Source of the DNA: Diadema setosum
Lineage: Eukaryota > Echinodermata > Echinoidea > Diadematoida > Diadematidae
Direction of reading: 5' to 3'
Assembly: GCA_033980235.1 (NCBI GenBank)
Contig: CM067059.1
Location: 10,550,309-10,614,308 of the forward strand
DNA: 64,000 nt
Each line of letters begins with the position of its first letter. The stretch's first letter is position 1. The notes beneath the pieces were generated by a model, which saw only the letters and a program-made list of their open reading frames with translations, was not told the DNA's origin and did not search any database. Below, in pieces: positions 1 through 11,152 of this stretch. Position numbers and translations under genes: made by a program.

Positions 1-3000
1 TGCGAAACAAAACAGCAAAATTGTGCATATTCATGAGTAGGTCAGCGAGTGTCCATGAAGATATACAGTACACACACTATTCAGCCATTCACTCCTTAAT
101 CTGTCACGCACAAACTCCGAGACGGGATGAAAATGCGATTAGCATAAAAAGTGATCTGTGGGACGTTCGTTAAAGGGAAAATACGATACAAGTATTGGCG
201 ATCAATCCTTTCGTACAGAGAGACAGGGAAAACAGGAATCATTGGGGTGACACTCATTCCCGCCTGCTATCTTTCGGTGAGAAAACGGTGGTGATAAATT
301 TGCACATGCATTCTAACATCACACAACTGACAAAGTGTGTTCCCTCTGTGACGAAGTAGAAGAACTGACAAGCACTTGTTAATCCTGTTTCATTCCTCAG
401 GTATTTGCCCTCTATTCATTCTGGGTCCAATACAATTTTTCACCTATTTCCACATCCAAGACAGACACAAATACAAAATAAATGACTCTGTTTGAACAAT
501 CCATGGATGATCGATGGCAGCTCCCAGTCAAATGACCTTGATACATTTGTAACGGCAGACACTCCATTTCCCTGAGAAAGATGTACTGAGCAGTTCAGGT
601 AAAACACAACGGAGAAAATTCAGTCCTACGGTTGCTCCAAAACATTGTTGTCTTATTAGGGCACACTATATATACATTGTATTAAAGAACATTACAGAGA
701 TAAATATGTTTGATCATGTTGCAGTCATACATAAGATATTAATTAGTCACACATAGCACAACACATTTTATAATGTTAATGTTGATAACACTGTTGAGGA
801 AATATTTTCATTTTACACTAGTGAACTCACTCGTAAACCTAATTATCACATGAACTCTTTTGCTATGCCGGGTTATTTGGGATGCAGACTGGATAGCATT
901 ACCACACTTGCTTACCTAGTGTCAATACTGAAGATCGTCTGTTATGACATTACTCGGGGAACCAAATAAGCAATTACCATCATTCCTCAAGAAAGACTAA
1001 TATTTCAGTATTTAATATTATAGTATTTTAAGGAGCTACACCATATTTTCTTATTGTTACTCTACAGTAGTACTCCAAACTACCCACAGAAGTCTCTGCA
1101 ACAGATTGGAACTATCAGTATGAATGAAATAACAGCATGCTTTTGAATTATATATAACCAAGTAAATTTAACCAACTGCAATCATGTAGTAAATAGGTGA
1201 AGGAAATGCTTGAGCCTTGACACTCCTATATTTCTGTAGAATCACATCTAGAAGCTGTAGTAAAGCTCTGGAAAACCATCAAATTGGAACATAGTGTTAA
1301 AGATTCTATTTTGACTCGCATTACTTTTCATACAAACTCTGTATCAAAGCAGATGTAATACAGGATGCATGAAGGTGAAAAACAGAGCACTGCAAATTTG
1401 ATGTTCAAATGTAAATATGGCTTTATATACCCATCAAATCTTTCAGCTCTCCCTCCTCAAATATAAGAAAATTTTGCATTCTTCATTGGCCTCCATGCCA
1501 GTACTTCTGTTGGCACTCTACAGTCAATGTAGACTTTATGACAAATTTAGCAAGTTGATTTTCCTTGCAGACAAAATTGGACTTTGTGCAACAAGTCATA
1601 AGGACAGATGTGAGACAGTTACTCCTAAACACAGATATATCACCAGAACATCTCAATGACTTCTAAATTTTACCCTCTTTTCTTCAGAGAGCACTGCAGC
1701 AAATATGATTTCACAGGAATTATTACTTTCTGCCTCTAATATCACTGAATCCCCGGAGGATCTACTCTCTGTAAGTCAAAGGTCATTTCTGCCCAAGTTC
1801 ATAATCCTAGGCCCAATGCGATTGAATTGCTTTGCCGCAAGCAAATGTCAATTTCTATTTCTCTAAGAAACACATCGAGCACCATGAAATCTATTTAAGC
1901 CGACATTGATTTTCTACACTGGCTGGACAAGGAATTCATCTATCACTTTCATTCAGTGTAGAGAAGCGCATATTCTATTTCATTTCAATTACATGCTAGG
2001 GCATTTTTCACCATCGTCATTTAGTGTCTGCAAGATTCGATACAAGGAATGCGATTTCATCAAGTGAGAGTACATGCATTCTCAGAGTTCATAATTTTAT
2101 GACTTATAGTGAAAATGTACCACAACATATTATGCTGAAAATGCATTTCATGTTTCAGGAACACATACATTGTAGTGTAATCTGACAAGTCTCAAGTTCA
2201 TTGTCACATGATCAAATTGACTTTCCTGGTCCCACATACCAATATCTGTGTTAGTGAATAGAGCTTACATGGCCTGCAGGCAAGTTGGTATAAATGACAC
2301 ATTACATCAGCCGCATCAAAACACTAAAGGGTTCATAAAGATTTGCAAATACAATTTTGAACAAAACTGAGGCAGAGGTGTTTTTTTTTTTTGTGTCTGT
2401 CTGTTTGTTTTTTTACCATGAGGTCGACATATTCATACTACATGGCTTCACACTGCCAAAAAACTACAACTACAACTGAAACTCTTGAAAAGTGTTTAAC
2501 CAATGAGGTCCACTCCTCATAATAGTCTCCCTCCTCAATCTCATTCACCAATTTAAAAAAAAAAAACACACAAACAAAAAGCCAAGAAACACTCCACTCA
2601 GTGTCTGAAGTCCTTTTTAACCGATGAAGTAGACAGCCAACCATTTGGCAATTTGTCTCTCGAAGAAGAGGCCAGCTGGGAATATAAAATGTATCAAGTA
2701 ATGGATGGGGGGTGGAAACTTTAAGGAGACCCTACCACACTCCTCTACTACAAGATGTACGAAGTCTGCCCACACAAGAGATATCCACAATATAAATGAT
2801 GCACAGAGAACATCCCACAGGCACCTTCTCTACCCGTGTACCCTCCGAGGGAGCGACAATGAATACTGCAACATACACTGATCTATCACCGCCATGTATA
2901 TCCCACACACTTTGGGGAATTTCAATTAGAGACTGGAATACCAGTGTGCATCCCAATGTTCAGCATATCCCCAACCCGAAGAGAACTGTCGCATGGAACA

Positions 3001-4423
3001 AACATAAACAAATCAAAGCAGAAGTGTATTAAACAGACAACTTCCACGTTCAATAAAAATAGAAGTATTCATGTACACCGCCAAAACATGGATATTTACC
3101 CTTTGTTGTATATACCTAGTACTCATCTAATCACCATCATCTCTCTTAATATTTCATATGATTTCTAATATGAAAAATGATGGGGGATGACAGTATCCTC
3201 GATGAGAAACTTAAGCCTTCATGGCAGGATTTTGAATTGTTGTTGTCTTCCTAAAGAACTCTCCTTTGTACATATACATACATGTATACACATGTAAATC
3301 AATATGTAATTATGTATTACAAGAAAGAATTAAAAGTATAGGCAACTTCCATGTTAGTCCCAGTTGATATTTCATTCACGGTGAGATACACTTCCCACTC
3401 TTACAACTAGGTCAATGGCATTTTCTTGACTAGTGGGTGTAAAAATGCTGGTTTTTAACACATGCTCCTGGATTACAGGCAAAGGGATATTATGTCAATG
3501 TGCACTTAACATTTTTAGTAGACTGTGCAAGGCTGTGAAAAACTAACTGAGTAGGAATCTCTCTTTTGTTTTGTTTTTTTGGCTATCTTTGCACTGCTGG
3601 TATGCTACAAATATTTGTACCTTCTAGGGAAACAATAGTCTAATGTTTTCAGTTATTAGGTTCAGCATATTTGGTGCATTTCATGAGTGATCTTTTCTTT
3701 TTCTTTTTTTTTATAATAAAAACAAAAGAGATTGTAATTCCTATTTTTTTTTTCTTCCAATGATACCTGTACACTATGATGTTATTGTTAAGTATCAAGA
3801 ATAGGTAACTTGAATAATGTTATTTATTCTCCTTTGATTTTAATATTCCATGTTGAATAAGTACTCCTACTTTCACGACTACAATTGTCTTTGTTCTCAC
3901 TGATAATGCGATTGGGCTGCCAAGTATGCAATAAGTAACAGAACTTAGCTTATCCCTATAGTTGCCTTCACTGTCAAGCAAATTTTCATATGAAAGTATT
4001 GACATGCATGATTTGTGCAGGATGGTCTCTTTTATGTCAATGTTCTTTAATTCCTTTCATCAACAAGGCCAAACCATTCATTCTATAGCAATCAACTGCT
4101 AGCACGGTAAATAATATCAAATTCAAAGACATGAATTTCAATTTTGTGCAACATCTGTTTCTTTTGAACTAGCCTAAACATTTTAATATTTTATATCAAT
4201 CAACTACAGTGAATGATAATTAATGCTAACAAATGAATTTCATTTTTGTGCAACATCTGCTTATTTTAAACAATGAAGGCAAACCATTAATTCTATATTA
4301 TAAATTCATCAACTACGGCAAATTATAATAGAATTCTAATAAATGAATTTCATATTTATGCAAGATCTGTTAGGAAATTGATAATCTTTGTTTGGACACA
4401 GAGAGGGAGAATATCCTGAACAC
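1..4423. other. Non-coding stretch, no gene recognised
   Basis: AT-rich sequence with scattered poly-T and poly-A runs (for example near 2380, 2555 and 3700). The open frames here are short and show no family motifs. If the MAP4K-like gene continues leftwards, part of this stretch is its intron or 3' region, but I could not recognise any CNH-domain exon in it. Confidence 0.5.
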
Positions 4424-4990
4424 TTAAAGGACAAGTTCACCTTCATTAACATAAGGATTGAGAGAATGCAGCAATATTAGTAGAACACATCAGTGAAAGT
4501 TTGAGGAAAATTAGACAATCGATGCAAAAGTTATGAATTTTTAACATTTTTGTGTTGGAACTGCTGGATGAGGAGACTACCGCAGCTTGTGATGTCATAT
4601 GCGTACAACAGTATAAAGAAAATGTAAAGAAAATTTAACATATTTTCACTTTTTTCGCATAATAAAAGAACACTTGACTTGCCTCTTTCTAAAGGCAGGG
4701 GGAATAATATTACCCATAACATATGTCAGTAACGAGTCAAGGGAATGTGTACTTTTTTCAAAAAATGAAATTTTGTGAAATTCTCTTTATATTTTCCTTA
4801 TTGTTGTACTCGTATGTGACATCACGAGCCTTAGTAGTCTCGTCATCCAGCGGTTCCAACACAAAAATTTTAAAGATTCATAACTTTTGCATCGATTGTC
4901 CAATTTTCCTCAAACTTTCACTGATGTGTTCTACTAATATTGCTGCATTCTCTCAATCCTTATGTTTATGAAGGTGAACTTGTCCTTTAA
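4424..4990. mobile_element. Palindromic MITE with TTAA at both ends
   Basis: The two halves are long imperfect inverted repeats. The left end reads TTAA then AGGACAAGTTCACCTTCAT, and the right end is its reverse complement followed by TTAA (4987-4990). The complementarity continues inward for about 150 bases (AACACATCAGTGAAAGTTTG, CAATCGATGCAAAAGTTATG). It encodes no protein, so it is non-autonomous. A truncated relative lies at 45863-46243. TTAA at both borders suggests mobilisation by a TTAA-targeting transposase such as piggyBac; that is inference. About 559 bp lie between the TTAA copies. Confidence 0.85.
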
Positions 4991-5910
4991 TACCATGAGA
5001 GATACCAAGGACAGTATATCTCCAAAGACACACTATGAGTTCTCCAGAGTGGAGGCAGGCATCGGGGACCTTTAACGACAAATTGAATTGTAAACGGCCA
5101 TCACAATGATTGATCGCCGTCGCTGTTCCCTCCAACTTTTATCTGCCTCGGCACTGTCATACGCTTGACCATCGGTCGCGATGAGCGGTCCCGTAAATCT
5201 CTCCGCGATCAACGCAAGCACGCCACCTCTTTAAATACAATGATGCCCCTCTTGGAAGAAAGGGGGTAAAAGGGAAGCCACATCGCCAGGGAGGAAGAAT
5301 ACGCAGTAAATATCACGTTTTATCGCCCAACATTACAGACATGTAGATATTTAGTAACGTCTCAGTATGTAAATCATTGCACTACTGCTTTCAAAGTCTA
5401 TACAAACCCAAAGTGAAGACTTGTTTTGATTTAAATTCTGCCTGCTGGAATTACAGACTCAATATCAATTCTGACAGCATCGTGAATAGGAAATGAGAAA
5501 AAAAAAGGGGGCAAACTGTTATTACAGCAGCAAAACCAAAACAAAAGTTTGTAAATCAATTATCATCTGTATTATCTTGAAAAAAGAATAACTGTGAATA
5601 CTGTGAAGGCAGAAAGAATGAATTATGATTCTTAGTACACTTTGACAGACAAACCTAAAATAAGAAAAACTTTGTCAAGCTTTGTCTTTGTGTCAAAATA
5701 CCACAAAAGAGGATATATACAGTAGCAGGTGTAGATGCTACCATTCTTGATGAGAAAATGAACCAGAACATTTGACTGCAGGGATCTCTCACATCAAAAA
5801 GGAAAATGCTAGTCCCACATACTCATATTTATGTTATTGTATCCAGAGTCCTTGTTTTAATTCAAATAGTTCTGACACTGTATCTTTAGCAGAAGTGTTA
5901 ATTAACAAAC
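4991..5910. other. Non-coding stretch; CpG-richer patch 5040-5290
   Basis: No gene recognised. The patch at about 5040-5290 has clearly more CpG than its surroundings (runs such as CGGTCGCGATGAGCGGTCCCG). It could be a small unmethylated regulatory or promoter segment, or an old repeat insertion. The remainder is AT-rich and featureless. Confidence 0.3.
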
Positions 5911-6124
5911 CTCACAATATCTAGGTTTTGGTATGTTTGTCTTTTGAGCACCAATTTTGCCGTGAAGTCTCTCTTTAAATTGCATATCTATGTCTTCTAA
6001 GGAGCTCGCAATGCAGTTAGATGTGATCCGACATCTGTGCTCATCTGAACCCACAGAAAACACCACAGCTAATCTTGCAGACTTGTGTGCTAGGTGCACA
6101 GTGTCGAGTGTGCCAATTGTTGCA
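5911..6124 (-). CDS. Candidate unidentified coding exon (214 bp)
   Basis: The minus strand is open for 71 codons between an AG acceptor (after a CTTCCCTTAG-type tract) and a GAG|GTTTGT donor. Read with one leading base it starts ATIGTLDTVHLAHKSARLAV, continues through VVFSVGSDEHRCRITSN, and ends PRYCE. The single leading base would complete the codon left open by the MAP4K-like exon at 7117-7243, so phase and strand fit a downstream exon of that gene. I do not recognise the family and it does not look like a CNH domain. The plus strand is also open for 61 codons here, so chance is a real possibility. Confidence 0.3.
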
Positions 6125-7116
6125 CTAAGGGAAGCAGTGAACTACGTGAAAAGACAGACTGGTCCGCTGCTGTAGCATTATGCAAATGATCCAGGAAACG
6201 CATACACGGGATGACACTTACTAAACCAGCTTACTTGGTGTGCCCTTTATATCAGCTGGGTAGAGAGTATATCTTATCTGAATCTCACACATCAAGAATA
6301 TCTTACTTCAATAGCCAACATGGTGATCACTTCTGATCCATGCATCAGCCACCAATAGCTTTCTCTCCTCAACTGAAATCAATCTCTACTCACAGTGCGA
6401 CAAAATGAATTGGAATATTATAAAGTGAAATATGAAATAATGTCACATTTGCAAGACTGAGCCTGGCACATAAGGGGGGGAGGGGGAGGGCGATGAAAAT
6501 GAGGTAGTACTGAAATGGTTGAAATTGTGAGGTCAATGCACTTACAAAGGTTAAATATCGTTAGTAGTTAACCTGTACATAAAGCAAGTCACTGTAAGCC
6601 ATGACGCACCAGTGAATTCTGATTACAGCGACAAAACACAAAGCATGTAATTGGTGCTTGAGGAAATACATGTACACGTACACGTCATCCTCACAATGAA
6701 ATTTCACCTTGCTTAATTAAAAATTTAGTGAAAGTTCATTATCTCTTAGTACACTTCTATGTCTTCAATTCGACCTTATAAAACTTCACCTAACTCTGTA
6801 TAAATTCTTGTCCATACACAGATATTCATAAATATTCATTCACAGAACTCACATTATACACAAGACACAAAAATAAGCATTTATGAGCACACAATTGCTT
6901 TGCTTAAGCACTTTTTGTTCTTTAAGTAAGTAGATTAGTTTCATTTGAATTGATACCTGCATTGGAATAAAAAACAAAAACAAAACACAAATGGCCATCA
7001 AAACAGTCGTAACCTGTCATGGTGCAGGGGTTAATAATGAGGCATATCCCTTTCATGCAAGTGCTCAATGAATGACCACATGTTGGCTGGTCAGTTGGTC
7101 AGTTCTCTGGACTTAC
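6125..7116. other. Intron or flank, nothing recognised
   Basis: AT-rich sequence with a short purine-rich run near 6474 (GGGGGGAGGGGGAGGG). It ends at the splice donor of the exon at 7117-7243. No repeat family or gene signature seen. Confidence 0.5.
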
Positions 7117-7243
7117 TTTCTGCCCTCTGACTCTGAGCTGCTGGGGTTCCAGTCTTGGGTGCTCTGGTAGCCCCCCTCTCCCATCAACAAGTCCTCATCT
7201 GGTGGCGGTCTGGGTACCTCCTTCACCTTTTTCACAAAGTCCA
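7117..7243 (-). CDS. MAP4K3/5: MAP4K3/5-like kinase, linker exon
   Basis: This exon is bounded by a TTCTTCTTCCAG acceptor and an AAA|GTAAGT donor. It encodes about 41 residues beginning DFVKKVKEVPRPPPDEDLL and ending near DWNPSSSESEGRK. The first codon is split with the upstream exon (A|TG, giving Met). The resulting ASEIN-M-D junction resembles the linker after the kinase domain of vertebrate MAP4K5, which has ASEIN-F-D. The exon lies in the proline-rich and acidic linker between the kinase and CNH domains, a region that recruits SH3-type adaptors in this family. It ends with two bases of an incomplete codon, so at least one further exon should follow towards lower coordinates. Confidence 0.8.
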
Positions 7244-7894
7244 CTGGAAGAAGAAGGAAGAAGAAAGGGGCAAAGATCCTCGAGGTGAAGTATCATGAAT
7301 TAAAGCACAGTCCTAAAAAAGATTGTCAAACACACACATACAAAAAAAGGGGAAAAATGTACATCATGCAATCCGTTGTAATTATCATCATTCTTTTTTC
7401 ATTCATTTCTTCTCCTCATATCACTTGTGCAATCCTCATAATTAGCCTGACATATCTCTAGCCATTACTGTATTCTCTTTTTCTTTTTTCCTTTTTTTTT
7501 TTTTTTTTACATGCCTTCCAAGTTGCAGCAGTATCAAATGTATGTTTGTATTGTACTAATATGTGTTTTGCATAATGGGTTTATAAACTGCTGGCCTTTG
7601 TGTAAAACAGTCCCTAAACTGACCAGTGTTCTAACCATGAGCAAAAGTGGAAACAAAAGGGAATAAATGATTTAAGGCAAATTCACTGATATGGAAAGGT
7701 AAACAAGTATCTATACTACTCACAGCTTTTTTTAAACAATGCACCTGGGTTAAAAGAAGAATTCTGAAAATGAAACACACCTATAGCATAAAATTACACT
7801 TTTACAAAGAAACTATTATCCTCATCATGCTCAAGTCAATCTACACAAATGAAGTGCTAAGTATGAAGGGTATCACTGAATTCATCCATCTTAC
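7244..7894 (-). other. Intron of the MAP4K-like gene
   Basis: A 651-bp intron with a phase-1 junction, starting CA|GTAAGA and ending with a pyrimidine-rich CTTCTTCTTCCAG. It contains a poly-T run at about 7480-7509 on the plus strand. No other features. Confidence 0.75.
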
Positions 7895-7970
7895 TGTTTA
7901 TTTCTGATGCCGGCCTGTCCTTCTGGTCTGTCTTTTTGGATGATACTCTCTTTTTGACATTCACTGGAGG
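7895..7970 (-). CDS. MAP4K3/5: MAP4K3/5-like kinase, linker exon
   Basis: A 76-bp exon between a GTTCCTACAG acceptor and a CA|GTAAGA donor. It encodes 25 residues, PPVNVKKRVSS through KDRPASEIN, plus one base that is completed in the next exon. The basic stretch followed by R-x-ASEIN resembles the post-kinase linker of MAP4K5, where a basic and arginine-rich segment precedes ASEINFD. Its start is in phase 0, matching the phase-0 end of the exon at 9482-9607. I read the two as adjacent, although a small in-phase exon between them cannot be excluded. Confidence 0.8.
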
Positions 7971-9481
7971 CTGTAGGAACAAGAGTAAACATTACATTTC
8001 ATGCATTACAATCAATAGAAACCTTTTTGAGCATTACACAAAGCCAAAAGATGACTGACAATCACATTTAATGGGGAAAAAAAAAACACACAGCTGGACA
8101 AAATGTCATGACAGTCGTGACCATTCAAATGTCAGTGAGTCATCCAAAATAGCATCCACCGAGTACCTCAAAAGAATTGTATAGGTCACGAGATGGTGGT
8201 ATTGATTGCACAGTAGTCTTTTATTCCTTATACAAACACACAAGAAAAAAACAACAAAACAAAACACAGAGTAACTTCATGTTTTCTTCACAAACATAGC
8301 ATATTTTCATATCAATCATATCGCAATTACTAGTATATTGACCTTTCTGCTGATATAGTTCATATGAAACAAACACACACTGGAGGTATTTGCAAAATGC
8401 TAAGAAAAACCCAAAATAAACCCAGGAGAGGACAATCAGAGAAACGGTCGCTATTGTTGAATCTGGACTCGGATGAGTAGGAACATAGCTTTAATGGAAC
8501 AATATCATACGGACACTTCCTCTTTTCAACACTGTCTCTAACAATTCATGCCCAAGAGGTCACTCATTGTCAGACATCTATACAAATCAGAAGCTTTGTG
8601 CATATTTTGTTGTACTGAAGGCAGCAAATTCAACAGATAAGCAGTTTGTTTTCAGCTAAGAAAGAGACCACATTGGTTTGATGCATTCCCCCCCCCCCCC
8701 TTCCATAGGCAAATGGGAACTGCCTAGTCTTTAAACATTGTCAATGCATATTTATAAGTATAGGGAAAATATGTTATCTGGCCTGTTCACTTATGCATTC
8801 AAATCTTATATGGATATCATATGGAGAGATGATCCACTTAAATCCACCTTGTTCCTACCTAACACACTGAAGTTAATGGGATACACTGTGCATGAATAAG
8901 CTGGTGTCATGTCAGACAAGCCTTTAGACAGGCTTTCTGGCTGTTGGGAACACAACCCGTTTTCTAGGATAGGCAAAAGATGACAACACATCATTAAACC
9001 AGCACACTTGTTGTGCCGATGCAATCCGGGCAGCAAATCTGCACTGGTAAAGGTAAATACTGGTAGTCCTGCATTTCTCCAGAGCAAAAATGTGACCGCC
9101 AAGTTCAAAGCCCACAAAAAAGTTGCAGAATAGGATTCTCAGTAATGGACCAAAATATGTCGTTTGCATTGACCGGCTCAAATCTTTAAAGTTGTCTTAT
9201 CTGGGAGAGCAACCTTTTCTCTACCTATTGTCAAAATTTGGCAGCTTAAAAGAAAACTAAAATCGAGATATCAGCAATTTAGTCTGGATCATATTTTGGG
9301 GGACAGGCACTGATTTCACTGTGAAATAGAACATGTTTTCAGCAAGTTACATACCTATTCTTTCATGGTATGCTATGTAGAAAAGTGGAAATGCATTCTG
9401 GCCTACTTTTGGTGGGTTTTGAGCTGGGCAGTCACAAATAGACCCCCTCCCCTGCCCTCCCCTGCCCTCCTCCCAACCCAC
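7971..9481 (-). other. Intron of the MAP4K-like gene
   Basis: A 1.5-kb intron with a phase-0 junction. It holds a 12-base C run near 8690 and a C-rich CCCCTGCCCTCC duplication at about 9443-9470, just past the donor. Open frames on the minus strand at 8806-9181 show no kinase-family signature. Confidence 0.65.
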
Positions 9482-9607
9482 CTGGTTGTCTAACCGGTCT
9501 TCCTCATCGTCCTCGATGGGTGCGTAGCCCGGGTTGGCACTCCTCGCCTTCTCCAGGAGGTCCTTCATGGTCTGTTTGGTGAGGTGGTTGCCATTGACGT
9601 ACGGATT
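9482..9607 (-). CDS. MAP4K3/5: MAP4K3/5-like kinase, end of kinase domain and acidic linker
   Basis: A 126-bp exon of exactly 42 codons, phase 0 at both ends, between a TTCCCTCCCGCAG acceptor and a CAG|GTGGGT donor. It encodes NPYVNGNHLTKQ, then MKDLLEKARSANPGY, then an acidic APIEDDEEDRLDNQ. This corresponds to the end of the kinase domain in MAP4K3/5 (HPFV, then HLTR-type residues, then ELLDKVNNP) followed by the conserved Asp/Glu-rich stretch. The order and spacing of these blocks match the family closely. Confidence 0.9.
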
Positions 9608-9861
9608 CTGCGGGAGGGAATGGGTTGTGTACAATACAGAAATGAATGGAGCCACTAGCAAGAGGCAGGCCCCAGCAGTAGGGGAGCCTTGGGAGTCCTG
9701 TCCAGATTTCGTTCAGAAACTATGCAATGCAGATGAATGTCAACTTGTATTCATTCAAAATACCTTGATACCAATTACGTGGCCAAAAAGATATTTAAAT
9801 GTGTGCCACATATTTTGCTATCATTTTTTCAACTATTTTCCTTCAGATTATTTGGACACAG

Positions 9862-9896
<35 letters not shown>

Positions 9897-10165
9897 ATAA
9901 TGCACACAGAATAGACTCAATGCATGAATGCAAATCTTGGCCATTATAAGAAATAATATCTTGTCATTACAAATCTTTCTGTCAAAAAGATAGCTTCCAC
10001 ATATAAAGATGAAGTCCATACTAACAAAAATATGGATATTCCCATTGAATTACAACATCCTCATATATTAAACATTTTGCTTCATTTTTTTTTGTTTTGC
10101 TTTGTTTTGTTTTTTGTTCCTTTTTTTTGGCCAATGTCTGCTTTAAACACTCAATGAGGGTTTAC
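9608..10165 (-). other. Intron with (CA)n microsatellite at 9863-9894
   Basis: A 558-bp intron between two kinase exons. It holds an uninterrupted CA dinucleotide array of about 16 units (9863-9894) and T/G-rich TTTTGTTTTG-type sequence near 10090-10130. Nothing else recognised. Confidence 0.8.
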
Positions 10166-10310
10166 CTGGAGTAGTTTGCTCGCTGTGGGTCTCTTCTTTG
10201 GGTTCTTGATTAGTGCTGTTTTGATGAAGGACTGGAATGAATCCGACCATTTTGACTTGTCTTTCAGCTTCGGAGGAACGAAGTTGCTCTTTGACATTAG
10301 AAAGAGTGCC
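10166..10310 (-). CDS. MAP4K3/5: MAP4K3/5-like kinase, subdomains X-XI
   Basis: A 145-bp exon between a CTCTTCCAG acceptor and a CAG|GTAAAC donor. It completes an Arg codon (AG|G) and then encodes 48 residues: [32 protein letters not shown], and [15 protein letters not shown]. This is the C-lobe end of a GCK-family kinase. The NPKKRPTA block contains the conserved subdomain XI arginine. [10 protein letters not shown] plus PPKLKDK is diagnostic for MAP4K3/MAP4K5 among MAP4Ks, and the SKSNF spelling is as in MAP4K5. Invertebrates usually have one orthologue of this pair (Drosophila happyhour), acting upstream of JNK, TOR and Hippo signalling in the cytoplasm. Confidence 0.95.
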
Positions 10311-10609
10311 CTGGAAGAGGGGATAGGGAAGAAGAGGATGGGGGGGGGGGGGCGGTGATGGTGGGTGAGAGGATAGGGGATGGGTGGGTGGGGTAGCAAA
10401 GAGGGAAGGAATATTGTTTATTCATTTAATATTTCAAGAAATTTTACCACTCCTTTTAACATGACCACATTGTACAGAGGTCCATTTTCACTCATGTCAT
10501 CTCCCATGTTTAATCTGGATATGGTCCGCACGAAAAATTCAGAAACTGGACTTATTATCACTACTGTCAGCCAGCACATTTTACAACATTCTGGTCTCTT
10601 AATATTCCG

Positions 10610-10916
10610 CTTTTTCAGAAATCTTGGGGAGGCCACGCTTTCGCTCACGTTTGACCAACACTGTGGAATTCACTTCCATGTGAGCTGAAAGACTCAAGCT
10701 CCATAGCATCTTTAGGAGTAACCTAAAATCCAATTTGTTTGACAATGCATTTTGAAGACAGGCATTCATGTCTTCTTTTTCATCTTCTTCTTTTATGGTA
10801 CAAGTATTTTCAGTCTTTTTGCTTTGGTGTAGAGCACCTTGAGCATTTAATCAGAATGGAAAATGGCACAACAGAAACTGTATGGTATTATTACTATTAT
10901 TATAATTATTTTATCC
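10610..10916 (+). mobile_element. 3' end of a non-LTR retrotransposon (LINE remnant)
   Basis: The plus strand encodes the typical C-terminus of a LINE reverse-transcriptase polyprotein: HAFAHV, stop, PTLWNSLPCELKDSSSIAS (about 10630-10710), then, after a one-base frameshift, FRSNLKSNLFDNAF and a stop at 10753-10755. The LWNSLP...S..FK..L...LF pattern is shared by CR1/L2/Jockey-type elements. A short 3' UTR follows, and it ends in a degenerate (ATT)n tract (about 10887-10913), as many invertebrate LINEs do. One in-frame stop and one frameshift make it a dead fragment. It sits in the intron upstream of the exon at 10166-10310, antisense to the host gene. Confidence 0.8.
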
Positions 10917-11072
10917 TTGAATCATGACTGTTTGTGATTGGTATCTCAGTCAGTCTACCAAATATGGAACACAAAAGTCTAAAGTAAAAAAAAAAGAGTA
11001 ACACGTACACCACTTATTGTGAATCTTCTCTCTGCAATAAGTTTCAGAATCTCTACTTGGTTTTGGACCTAC

Positions 11073-11152
11073 CTCATTGGATGAAGGTCAAACATGGGTG
11101 GTTGCAGCTCTGCTAACTCAATGGCAGTAATACCTACAGCCCAGATGTCACA
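11073..11152 (-). CDS. MAP4K3/5: MAP4K3/5-like kinase, subdomain IX
   Basis: An 80-bp exon between a CATACCATGCAG acceptor and an ATGAG|GTAGGT donor. It encodes [20 protein letters not shown] then FDLHPM, and ends with two bases of Arg completed in the next exon. The D-x-W-A-x-G motif is kinase subdomain IX, whose Asp stabilises the catalytic loop. The sequence is nearly identical to vertebrate MAP4K3/5, and its exon borders coincide with the known Cys-Asp and Met-Arg borders of that gene. The preceding exon should encode the activation loop and APE motif, ending in GGYNQL or similar. I could not find it upstream. Confidence 0.95.
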
